Source: Aphrocallistes beatrix
Lineage: Eukaryota; Porifera; Hexactinellida; Sceptrulophora; Aphrocallistidae
Length of the DNA: 64,000 nucleotides
Direction of reading: 5' to 3'
Assembly: GCA_963281255.1 (NCBI GenBank)
Contig: OY725502.1
Span: 4,030,001-4,094,000 of the forward strand
Below are positions 20,609 through 35,597 of this stretch, in pieces; the stretch's first letter is position 1; the number at the start of each line of letters is the position of its first letter. The translations under genes and the position numbers were made by a program. The notes under the pieces are model-generated. The model was not told the origin of the DNA, made no database searches, and saw only the letters and a list, made by a program, of their open reading frames with translations.

Positions 20609-22755
20609 ATGGCTTCCAAAAAGCTCTCTGAGATGGATTTTGATGAATTCGTCGATGTTGGGTTGGATAACGAATCTGGTATCTCGACTGATAACTCTGA
20701 AAATCCACAAACAGAGACTCGAACTAAATCTAGAGCAAAATCAAAAGTTCGAAAACACAAAGCAGACTTGTCCAAACTAGCAAATGAAGATCCGGACTTT
20801 TATGCGTATTTACTGCAAAACGATAAGGAATTGCTTGACTTTGACGTGAGTGATGAAGGTTCCGAGACTGAAGGGGCGAGCAGTGACAGCGATTCCACTG
20901 TTGAACAGGTAGAGATCGTTTCTGAGACAGGATCTGAGTTGGAAGATGGGTCAGAAGTCTCAGATGAAGGAGAACGCGCTACAGATCTAGCTGAGCTAGA
21001 TGACGACCATTCTGAAGATAAGGAACCAAAAAATATAATAACCAAAAAGCAGGTTTGGGAAACTCAAATTCATAAAAAATATATTCTACGGTAATGAAAA
21101 ATTATATATGTAGACATGAGATTAAATAATTTTTTATATAGATTATCTTCTTGGCAAAAGCTCTCACAACTAAAAATTCAATTTCTGCATACAAACAAGC
21201 CATCAATCTCTTCCACACAGCCGTGCATCAAGTTGGAGGTGGGGCGGATGAAGTTTCTGAAAAAGTCCAGTTTGAGAAAGTTACAACTTTCAATGAATTG
21301 GTTTCCTGTTGCTTAGTGAATATTCCGATATTTTTGAAGCACCAATTAGTCCTTTCGAGTGATGTTATCGTCATACGTGGAAAAAACTGTAGGAAAGTCT
21401 GGTCGAAACTCCGTGAACCAATGAAACAATATCTCTCAGATCTGGTTTTCACGCTTGATAAATTGACTGAATCTTCTTTGCTTTGCACTACACTCTCCTC
21501 TACCCAGCCTCTTGTTCGACTCTTCACTGAATTTCGTAAAATCAGAAAGCAGTATGTTAAAATACTCATAAAATTATGGAGCAAAGATGAACGCTCTGTA
21601 CAATTACAAAGTTTCCTTTGCATGAAAGGGACAATCTTATTTGCTGAATATTCTCTCTTCACACTTCTCTTGAAACGTTCCTACTTAGCTTATGTCCAAT
21701 CAACAAAATTCTCTTCCGAGCAAACTAGACAATACATCGCCTTTCTCACCGATTCGCTGGTTGAACTCTACTCTCTGGATTCCTCGCGTGCCTACCAATT
21801 GGCCTTTGTCTACATTCGTCAGCTGGCCATTCACCTACGAAATGCTATTATATCGAAAACGGATGAAACGACACGTCTCGTGTACAATTGGCAGTTCATC
21901 CATTGTGTTGAATTTTGGTGCAAAGTTCTTTCTACTGAAGGTACAGATAATACGAATTTACATCAATTGATTTTCCCTTTGGTACAGGTCACACTAGGAG
22001 CGATTTCTTTGAATCCAATTGTGAAGTTCTATCCTCTGCGTTTTCGTTGCATCAGAGCCCTGAATAAACTATCCATACAAACGGACACCTATATTCCTCT
22101 TTCGAATTTTATTTTAGAAACACTTGACTATACACGTTCCATAACAAAACAAGGCCCAATGCCTCCGAAGCCACCGAATTTTCACTTTAATCTGAAAATA
22201 TCGAAGCAGTACTTGAAATCCAAGTTCTTTCTTGACTATACGGTTGAACAGGCTTTTGAACTGTTACTCGAGCATCTTTCAAGTTATGAGCATTCGATTG
22301 CATTTCCAGAAATGTGTTTCCCAATAACTTTAGAGTTAAAAAAGTTTGCGAAGGCAACTAAGCATTCGAAGCATCGCAGGGAAGTGAAATCTTTGATAGA
22401 AAAGGTGGGAAAGCAATCTACATTTATTGAAGAATCACGTTCCAGTGTTGAATTTGCCCCTAAAGATATTGAAAAAGTTAGGGAATGGGAAAAGACCATT
22501 GCTTCAAAGCAATCCAACCTTAAGGAATATTTTACTGTATGGCGAAAAACTGTTGAGAAATTGTTTGAGAATCAGGAAAATGGGGACGAATCCATTGACG
22601 ATGATGAAGAGACAGTCACAAATAGGAAAAAGAGAAAATTAGAAAAGGGAAAGGAACCAATCGAGATCGAGCAAGAGAGCACCAGCACCTCTGAGGTAGG
22701 GAGCGACCTAGATGATAAAGTTAGTGATCTGAACTTAGATAATTGGGATGATTAG
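20609..22755 (+). CDS. NOC2L: NOC2L, nucleolar complex protein 2 homolog
   Basis: 685 residues from two exons, 20609-21052 and 21142-22755, joined in phase 0. NOC2 proteins pair with NOC1 (and later NOC3) to move pre-60S particles from nucleolus to nucleoplasm. The N-terminus matches the family (LSEMDFDEFVDVGLDNES, then LANEDPDFYAYLLQNDKELL), followed by a Ser/Asp/Glu-rich acidic stretch to about residue 140. The NOC2 alpha-solenoid core carries the most conserved block SRAYQLAFVYIRQLAIHLRN, then VYNWQFIHCVEFWCKVLST, KFYPLRFRCIRALNKLS and VSFG-like VEFAPKDIEKVREWE. The C-terminus is acidic. An apparent extension of exon 1 past 21052 is intronic. The DNA2 start is only 164 bp past the stop. 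Confidence 0.95.
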
Positions 22756-22919
22756 GTCTCAGCGTTAGTATTCACTGTAGTTTGTGCAAATTAATTAGTT
22801 TTTCAATTATAGCTTTGAAACGGTTTTAAAATTTAAGTATCAAACAATTTAATGTATGAAATACCTGAAAATGGGATTGGAAATAAGAATTTCTCATTCG
22901 TTATAAGCTGAAACTCAGG

Positions 22920-25900
22920 ATGAAACAACGGGTGAACAAGAAACCTAAAAGCACACCAGTCAAGAAAAAGATTGTACCTCCATCGAAAAATACCCAAAAG
23001 ACTTTAACGAGTTTTTTCAAAACAAGTGACAACAAATATTCTGAAGATTATAATCAAATAAAGTTTGGAGGAGTGAAACGAAGTTCGAATGATTCATTAA
23101 AATGCTCTAAAGTTATTATAATTGATATCGATTCAGCCACTTGTGAGTCAGACAAAGTGGATCATGTGAAGGTGAGAACTTAAAATCCGTTGAAATAAAA
23201 ATCTAGGAATGTCAATAGTGTGGCTAAAATGAGGCTCAACGTCTATCCCCAAATGTCATCAGCTTCTTTGCTTCAGAAATATTAGGGGTTTTCATTGCAG
23301 AGAGATGTCCCTAGCAATGAAATTGGTCCAACAAATGCTTGCAAACAAACAGAAGATAAAGTTGTATGTGCCCCGTCTGCAGGAACATGTAACGCTGGAG
23401 ACTCAACTTTGTCAGAATCTGATCACCAACTTGTCAGTTCAGAAATAACTGCTACCAGCACGCCAATGCCTGGAGGTGTCGAGTTATGTTTGGATGACGA
23501 CGCGAGGTGTCAACGCATCTTATTCAGTCCTGTTTTAAGTATCCCTGAAGGTAGTTTCGATTTTTTCCTGCTTTACTATTCTTATGGATAACTTCCCCTT
23601 TATCTCTGTTAACGTAGAATGCGATGGATTAGATGACCTATCTCATCTCAGTGAGCTCTTTGAAGATCTCAGCACTTCGTTTGTGGACCAATTAGATCTA
23701 ACTTTAAAAGCAACGTACGATATGGAATTGCAACAAGGAGTGCATAAGTATATTGTTTTACAGGTCGAACAAGTTAAAGTGCGTAACAATTTGCAAAACT
23801 TGTAAGTTTGAAAAAGACCAATTAATTGTGCCTTAGATTTTTGAAAAGTTTTAACTTATAGGTTTAGAGATGCGAAAAAGTTGGAATTGAAATCGATAAC
23901 TAACGATTTTAAAGTAAACTGTCTCCTGATGGACGACTGGTTAGTTTCGCATTATAGCTCCGTAGAACTTGACATTAAATAAGTATTTCTTTTAGGTTTA
24001 ATACTGAAATTGCGATTAACTGTCGCATCAACCTTATCCTCCTCCAGTCACAAAAGTATCCTCTGAATTCATCTACGAATACGCTAGAGATATCTATAGG
24101 AGCGACTTCTGAAAATGTTTATCTTATCACCTACCCTGACACATTGTTATCTGGTTCTGTGGTATCTGGCAGCTTTTTCTGTGAAAGGAAAACGATTCTC
24201 CAAGATTTTATCCGTATTAAGGAAACTGATTTAGCCAAACACGCGCTTTTTGGCACAATCTGCCACGAAATATTCCAACAGGTAACACAAATCTACAACA
24301 TTCATGGAAATCAACGTCTAGTAAGGTGTTATTTACATAGGCGCTGGTATCCAACAAATTTGGAATGGAAGCGCTAGAACAAGCAAGTAGGAAGATTCCG
24401 ACTGCTATTTCCTATCTCGAGTCTTTTGCATTCCTCGAACTAACAGCTGCAGATGTCCTGGAGAATGCGAATAAGCATCTCTCTCATTTCTCCGATTTTG
24501 GACGAAAGTTTATCAAATCGCAGCCTACCTTTCTTAATGGAAAAATTGACATACCATGGTAAGATGTTGAGCTGCAAATCGATTTGTTCTGTTATGAGCT
24601 TTTGAGTTATTTTGATACTTTTCAGGAAAGGTGACGCCAGCAACCAAACAGAGTCAGCTGTTGCAATCACTGAAGTTTTGGACATCGAAGAGAGTATCTG
24701 GTCACCGAGGTTTGTTGCTTCACCATTTCAACACAAATAATGCTACATTGATTCAGATCCCAATAGTTATGGATTGAAGGGGAAAATTGATGCGAGTGTT
24801 TCTGTCAAGATTCATAAACGCACCAAAGGCCAGCAAAATCTGTTAACTCAGGAACTCGTAATACCATTTGAACTCAAGACAGGAAAAATGGCCTATTCCA
24901 AAGGTTCTAATGAACATCGAGCCCAGCTGATGCTCTATACACTGCTAATGGGAGATAAAATGCACACAGAAATTCCTATTGGTCTCTTGTACTACAGTAT
25001 CACTGGCCATTTACAAGGAGTACTCGCAAACTTCCAAGAAATCAAAGGTACTTACATTTGTTTGGGTCTATTCTTAATGGATGCATGGCCTTTTCATCGC
25101 CTCTCTTACTTGTATTTCTGTCATTCTAGGTATTTTACAGCGGAGAAACGAGCTAGCGAGTTACTTGCATTCTTTTTCTTCCTCGAAATCACCAAGATTA
25201 CCACCAATGCTCAGGGAGCCTAGGATCTGTTCGAAGTGTTCGCATCTGGATGCTTGTCTGCTGTTGCACCAGTGAGTAACTAATTCACTTCGTCCTTAAT
25301 AACAATCTCATTTTCCTCCTTTCTAGAAATCTTGAGGGAGGCGGAGAATTTTCAAGTGGGTTAGGTAGCACCTTTTCAGAGTCCGTTGGGAAACTGACTG
25401 ACATCGAAAACTCATACTTCACTAAATGGTTTGAGATGATTCATTTGGAAAGCATGATGGAGTACAAGGACAACCAAGTGTCTGAGATTTGGACTAAAAC
25501 CAGCCAAGAACGGTGATTGTCTTTCCCTCTTTTTGAGTAATTATTAGATTGCAACTGATTCATATTTTCTAGTGAAGCACTAGGACAATGTCTCGGCCAT
25601 ATGGTCATAAAGTCTTCCATAAAAACTGAGGATGGATGGAAGACGACACTGATGCGTCATCGCACGCATTCAATGTACGTTTAAGCACTTACGTAGATCG
25701 ATTATTTTGTTTCGAGATTATCATATTTGCATCTCAATAGAAAGTTGGATTTAGAAGATTGCGCCATCACAGCTGGCGATAGCCTCATTGTGAGCTATGA
25801 AGACCTATCTCAGCTAGGCATTGCCTGGTGTTCCGTTGTGCAGTTGACTAACTGTGAAGTCGTTGTTGAGTCTGGAGCGAATAATCTAAAGAAACACGAT

Positions 25901-28235
25901 TGCAACTTGGACGGAGATGTAAACCAATTTCGACTGGATAAGTGCGATACATATCGGCCGAGCAGTATCGTCTTAATGAATCTGGTTTCGTTTTTCCAGT
26001 CAAATGAAAGGTTTGTATTTTAACATTTTCTTTCAAAACAGACAAACTCCTTACATTCAATCATCCAGATCTTCTAAATTACGTCAACTAATCATCCATA
26101 AATCTCCTCCATCATTCAACATTATACGACCACTTCCAAACGAGACACTAAAGATCTACTCACATCTCAATACTGAGCAGCAGTTCATTATAGAGCGGGT
26201 TCTTGCGTCATCAGATTACTTGGTTGTACAAGGAATGCCAGGAACTGGAAAAACAACTCTTACAGCCAGTCTGATTCGGGTTTTACTATCACAGAACTGC
26301 GCTATATTTCTCAGCAGCTACACCAACACAGCTCTTGATAACATCCTCCTGAAACTAGTTGAGGTGGAGTTATTTCGAATAAGTATTGTTATCAATATTT
26401 AACAGATAATTATTCAAATTACATCATTCCTGTAGTTTGGTGTTGATTTTGTCCGAATTGGCAAGAAAAGTTCAGTTCACCCCACAATTTCGAAGTACCT
26501 ACCACAAACCTGCTTGAAAGATGTTAAAACTATAAAAGAAGTTGCTTCTTACTACGATAGTAAGGTATCGTATGGTAATTTATATGTTGTGACACAGCTG
26601 GCATAATCCATGGTTACAGTTGTATATTTCTTAGCAACTCTATGCTGCCACTTGTCTCAGCATCACGAATGATTTCGTTCAGAAGAAAGCTTTCGATTGG
26701 TGCATAGTGGACGAAGCTTCACAATTGACACAATTTCTATGTCTCGGCCCTATTCTGCTTGCTAAGCGCTTCGTCCTCGTTGGAGATCTCCACCAACTTC
26801 CTCCGTTAGTGCGAAATGTTGAGGCAAGGTAAGTTGGAGCATTCAATATAATCTAGATTGAGGGTCTGGCTAAATATTCTGGTTCCTAACATGAGCTTTA
26901 CTTACAACTTCTGTAGAACACTGCTAATGGTTTTGACTAAGTAAATTTTACCGAATTTTGTGTGTATTTGTAGTCAGTGATGAATTATCTCAAATAGGAG
27001 GGAAGGCTATGACATAAGTTTGTTCCGTCAACTCTCTGAGGATCATCCTCGCAACGTACTCACTCTCTCATCTCAATACAGAATGAATGAGAGTGTTATG
27101 TCAATATCTAACCATATCATATACGGGAAGCGAATGCAAGCGGCTGAGAGGACTGTATCAGAAGGGAAGTTGAGCATTCCTTCTTGGGGTTTAACGGTAG
27201 AAAATCCTCCCAACACCTGGCTATTATCATGCGTTGATCCTGATAAACCAGTCGTATTCATTGATACAGATTCGGTGAGTCTACTAGAGCGCTTGTTACT
27301 GGTACTTTTTGAAGATTTTAGTGTGCACTCTTCAGCTGGAAAGTCATGAAGTTGAGATTAACCAGAGAGTTTGCAATCAGATTGAAGCTAACATACTACA
27401 GCAGATAGTTTCAACACTGATAATGGTTAGAAACATGGAAATTGCATCGAAAACCAATTCGATATTTATTTATTTTCCCATAGTTCGGTATTTCTAACGA
27501 ACAGATCGGTATAATAACACCTTACCGTCAACAAGTGAGGCTGCTTAACTCCACTATCGGGCAGAGCTTGAGTGGATCAATTGAGATTAGTACAGTTGAC
27601 AGGTTCCAAGGACGAGACAAGGACTGCATACTTGTGTCTACTGTCAGGAATAACGCTGAAGGGAAGGTAGAGGTTGTTCCTTTCTTTTTGGTGATTTTTT
27701 ACTCTTAGTATGCTTCCTATACTACTTGTATTTTCTGGATAATGGATAGGTACACAATTCTAAAATGAGTGTCGGTGTCCAGCCGACCGTAATTCCTCCC
27801 TTAGCAAGAGTTTAAGACAGCGGTTTCAACCTTTTTTGGCTGTGGACCCCCCTATGGCAATTTTCTTATATTATGCGGACCCCCTCATATTAACCCTAAT
27901 GCAAAATTTTGTGGACCCCCTGATATCTTCTATGGACCACTAAGGGTCCATGGACCCCACCCCACGTTGGGAACCACTGGTCGAAGAGATAATGACCTGA
28001 TTTTAAAAAATTTCTTTGCTAGGTCGGCGAGCTTCTTCCTGACAAGCACAGACTGAATGTAATGATTACTCGCGCGAAATATAAACTGATAATCGTAGGC
28101 TCAACCCGAACACTTCGTCACTGTGAGATTCTCCAAGAATTGATAGAATTCTTTGAAGGGAAACAATGGATTCACAAACTACAGAAAGAACAATTCTCAG
28201 TTTTTAATTCAACTTCTCAGAGCGTATGTACATAG
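22920..28235 (+). CDS. DNA2: DNA2 nuclease/helicase
   Basis: A bifunctional 5' flap nuclease and superfamily 1B helicase for Okazaki flap removal and end resection. 19 exons, all phases consistent, 1,246 residues: 22920-23171, 23301-23550, 23618-23801, 23862-23939, 23996-24281, 24341-24558, 24626-24709, 24767-25047, 25130-25271, 25327-25512, 25573-25674, 25741-26010, 26042-26363, 26436-26564, 26635-26828, 26998-27274, 27336-27425, 27484-27666, 28023-28235. The N-terminus has a PCNA-binding-like QKTLTSFF (residues 26-33). The nuclease keeps GLKGKID and FELKTGK; the Fe-S cysteines are SGSFFCER and the ICSKCSHLDAC triad. Helicase motifs: GMPGTGKTT, SSYTNTALDN, VDEAS, GDLHQLPPL, SSQYRM, TVDRFQGRDKD and MITRAKYKL. 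Intron 12 is only 31 nt. The longest intron carries a hAT-like MITE. Confidence 0.96.
27818..27979. mobile_element. hAT-like MITE in the last DNA2 intron
   Basis: About 162 bp from CAGCGGTTTCAACCTTTTTT to GTTGGGAACCACTG. The ends are imperfect inverted repeats of the CAGNGGTT...AACCNCTG type common in hAT elements. Flanks GTTTAAGA and GTCGAAGA agree at 6 of 8 bases, as expected for an old 8-bp target duplication. A relative lies at 44444-44613. Confidence 0.7.
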
Positions 28236-28416
28236 CTAGTTTTGTTTGATCTTATTTTGGTACGCAAACCGAAAGATAATTTACTCTGTTCAGTGTAATT
28301 AGCAGACCTTTCAGTGTAACATGTTATGAATAAGAGTTTTTGCTGTATTTACTCGTATTGAAAAAGTTATAGTTTAATATTCCTGATAAATATTTAAAAA
28401 GTTGATATACTAAAAG

Positions 28417-29471
28417 ATGTTGTTGAGTAAGTACATGGCTAGCAAAGTGAACCTGCAGCCCCAAATCTGCCAACAGATTAAAGAAGTCCCAATCTTTCAA
28501 TACATTAATAGTGCGACGCTCAAAGACTTAGTAAAATCTACTCGCATTCCGCATCTAATAAAAGGGTTTGATGTCGGTCCGTGTAAGGAGCTGTGGACCT
28601 CAGAATACTTGCATTCGGTCTGCGATGCGAGTCCAGTAGCGATACATGTTGGTTTGGATCCAAAGTTAGATTTCGTCACTAAAAATTATGAGTATCGGAC
28701 TTTGCCTCTGAATGAACTGTGCATGCGCTGTGGACAAAAGGTGCAGTCATATTTTTTTCTTGGATCCAACGAATTCTACTATCTCAGAGCGCTGGGCGAA
28801 AACCCTTCGAAAGATGTTGCCGACTTCTATAGCCAACTTCCCAAGTTGGCAAATGATTTTATGTTCCCTGAGATTTTGGAGGAAGGCCAGTATTTTTCTT
28901 CAGTTTTTCGCGTTGCTTCTGCTGACTTGCAACTTTTCACACACTATGACATTATGGATAATGTTCTAGTTCAAGTTCGAGGCAGGAAGCGAGTTGCTCT
29001 GTTTCATCCTCGCGATACGAATAATCTGTATTTGCATGGTGACAAATCACCCATCATAGACATAGATAGCCCAGATTGGAGCAAATTCCCTAACTTTGCG
29101 AATGCTATTCGATGGGAATGCATCCTCGAACCAGGTTAGTTCATCCTTAACATTAGTCACTAAAATAATTCTGCTTTTGACGTTGGTTTATTTTTATAGG
29201 TGACATGCTATATATCCCTGCCCCATGGCTTCACAATGTTAAAAACTTAGAATTTACCGTTGCAATAAACGTTTTTTGGAAGAATTTGGATCCTTCACTT
29301 TACACTACGAAAGACGTCTACGGTAATAAAGACTTAGTCCCAGCACAAAGGGCCAATCAGATATTGAGTAGGGCTTTGAAAATATTGGAAGAATTGCCGC
29401 CGGAATTTAGAGAGTTCTATGGTAGAAAGATGATCAGTAATATCCAGGATAAGACTTTCCATTCACTCTAA
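28417..29471 (+). CDS. TYW5: TYW5, tRNA wybutosine-synthesizing protein 5 (JmjC hydroxylase)
   Basis: 329 residues from exons 28417-29134 and 29200-29471 (phase 1). TYW5 is a 2-oxoglutarate and Fe(II)-dependent oxygenase that hydroxylates wybutosine at position 37 of tRNA-Phe. Family marks are GFDVGPCKELWTSEYL, KNYEYRTLPL, YYLRALGENPSKDVADF, SSVFRVASADLQLFTHYDIMDN with the HxD iron ligands, QVRGRKRVALFHPRD, and in exon 2 GDMLYIPAPWLHNV with the distal His, then NVFWK and VYGNKD. The vertebrate protein is about 315 residues. The start ATG directly follows CTAAAAG and gives about 14 residues more than vertebrates before the conserved region. It lies 181 bp after DNA2. Confidence 0.96.
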
Positions 29472-29872
29472 TTTCTTTTGTATACGTAAATGCTATGTCG
29501 AAACAAAAGCAATGGCTGGTTGACTCTAAGGTAATGTTAGATTAAAAGTCCTTAAGTATAAACGTATGTTATATCATCTTATTTTTCTTGTAGGTTGGAG
29601 ATGCTATTGTTTTTCAGTTTTTTCAGTTTTTCAGGTTCTGGTGTGTCTAGAATCTAATGAGAAATAATTTCTCGATACAACTTTTTTTAAACATTCAGCT
29701 CTCACTGAATTTATTTTTGGAGCTGAAACGAGTTTCTATTAACAGTAATTACACTAATTTTTCTTATTTTGAACACAGATGAGACGTAATTCCAGAATGA
29801 ATCCACCCTAATGCCTGTTACTAGATATTTCCTGATAATTAGCTTTTCAAACCATTATTGAGCTGTAGCCTC
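29472..29872. other. TYW5-U2SURP spacer
   Basis: 401 bp of AT-rich DNA with no gene or clear repeat. The end (CCATTATTGAGCTGTAG, then four bases, then ATG) resembles a splice acceptor. Confidence 0.5.
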
Positions 29873-33500
<3,628 letters not shown>

Positions 33501-35545
33501 TTCCTATTTTTGAATCGTGATAGTTGTAGTGCATACATTTAGCATTTCGATTTTATGAAATATTTACTTTGAGCTGCATAAGCTCACTTTCTTAAAAATC
33601 AATCGAAATGTTAGATTTGTGCGAATATGTGACATTCCAATTTATATTTTCCATTTGTAGTGTCTATACTCAGTTCAAACATGTTTGATGGATAATTGGC
33701 ACCTTTTGTAATGATTTATCCCATCCATCCACCATTTGGAATTAGAACGATTCTTAGTTTAATTGAGGGGACATAATGTATGATACATTTTTGGTTCAAT
33801 TAATATTAATTGATTTCTGATAGTATAACTGCTAAACTTCCCAGAATTTGATAAGTACACGTGTTTTCTCAAGTCATATCTCTCCCACTATTTAATCTTA
33901 GGACTTAGGAGATGATTCAATAGATTTTATCTTTTACTTCGTCTCCCTTTCTCCTGGAATTGTTCCTGTGAAATCAAACAAATATATCTTATTACCTGTA
34001 AAGTAATACTACTACAGCCTTTAGGTATGTTCTATTATGGCAATCCATTTTAATTGCTGGGCATGAACTCTTGGATCTAACTTCCCTTTCCTTTTGCTCA
34101 ACTAACAAATTCATTTATTGTGGAATCAAGTACTTTCACCTGCTAATGGTTTTGCTTCGTTTTGTCATTGCTGTTCCGCTTGGCAGGTGGACTGAAATAG
34201 TTATTCTTCTCTTATGCAGCTTCACAATGCGTCATCTCCATCAACCTTGTGTAATAAGGTAATTCGCCTATTGTAATCCTGATAGTGGTATTATCGTATC
34301 TTTTCATCATTTTGATAAAAAAGTTATTCGAATACGTACTTACGTGTTATATGATATTTCTTTTGCAGATAGAATGTGCATGTTTAGTGTCAAAGTCTGT
34401 TCTTTTTAGGTTTTATTAAAACAATCATTTATTTGTATATTTAACAAAAAAAAGAACTTTTTGGACATTCGATATAAAGACATTGAATATATTTCCTTAT
34501 ACTTGTATTACTTCAATTGTGTGTGTGCTGAATTAAACTCAGCCATGAATCCATTTGCAAATTCTTCTGCTCCCTTACCCATAAGTTTAAGGGAATATCC
34601 AAATAATTTATCCTACAAGTTTAATATTGCTACCATTGTATCGGGTAACAGTGCCAGATTTAAAATCGCTGATTCTTAGCATCTACACAGCTACGCATCT
34701 ATGGAAACCTGTAATTGCTCTACTGATGGAATGTAGGATAATATAATTTGGTAGATCATTATTTGTAAACATTGATCTTTGCTGGATTACGAGGACTATT
34801 ATCTCAGATTTCATTTAAGACTTATCTTTTGGAGAACTATTAATACTCATCGTATAGGTAGTAGCTCTCATTGCGAAGCACTTTCCAATCTGTAAATCCT
34901 TGAATAGTAGCCGGACCGTTATTAATTTTTAGCTTTACTTACCCGTTAATGGGAAATTAATATTTCAGGTATGAGACTTTTCAATGAATACAACCACACG
35001 AGTGTGTGAGTGGATGGAAAGAAGGAATCATTTGCTATAAAACTTTATTCAAAGGGGGTAGCAAAAAGATTTCAACATCCTCTTTGAGGAGGGGGGCGTT
35101 TATTCAAGTATGTATGGTACAAAAATTCTTTTATTTTATTGATTATTCTAAGATTGTATAGAATTACAGATCGTGAATCTAATTTAGATAATCACTGAAA
35201 ATATTTAAATCAGAGGTCTTTGATATATCCCGGTTATAGTAAACCTTTTTCGTCCTAAAAAGAGTTTTGTTTGTTTGTTTTTTCGTCCTAAAAGGAGTTT
35301 TTTGTTTGTTTGTTCACTTTCCATGTCAGAGGATAATGACACCATAGCATACGCCATTTGTAAGCCTTATGTCCATACCTCCCCTGCTATCTCCTCCCAC
35401 TTTATATCTTAATTTTATTGCTGCACAAGTTTACGAATGTTTTTTTAATTATCGAAGTACGCATAAATGTAAATTTATAGAATGCATTGACAAAATCGGT
35501 TAATATAATTTGATGAAAGCAGCCGCGCAATCTTCTCTTCTGCCT
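33501..35545. other. Gene-free spacer after U2SURP
   Basis: About 2 kb of AT-rich DNA. Short open frames at 34071-34262 and 34461-34679 start at non-ATG or isolated codons and show no family or splice context. A tandem repeat occurs at 35245-35314. I see nothing else. Confidence 0.5.
35245..35314. repeat. Two-unit tandem repeat, about 35 bp each
   Basis: TTTTTCGTCCTAAAAAGAGT followed by a TTTG run is repeated immediately with one substitution and a small T-run difference. Confidence 0.75.
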
Positions 35546-35597
35546 TAGTTAAACTGTTGAGTGTTGTGGTGTAGTTAAACTGTTGAGTGTTGTGGTG
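35546..35597. repeat. Exact 26-bp tandem duplication over a stop codon
   Basis: Positions 35546-35571 and 35572-35597 are identical (each starts TAGTTAAACTGTTGAGTG). One copy encodes the last residues and stop of the minus-strand gene at 35575-36588; the other lies just after its stop. Identity implies a recent event or conversion. Confidence 0.85.

Noticed and set aside
34071-34679. Two short frames between U2SURP and the orphan gene
   Set aside because: AT-rich, isolated, no splice context or family; likely chance.
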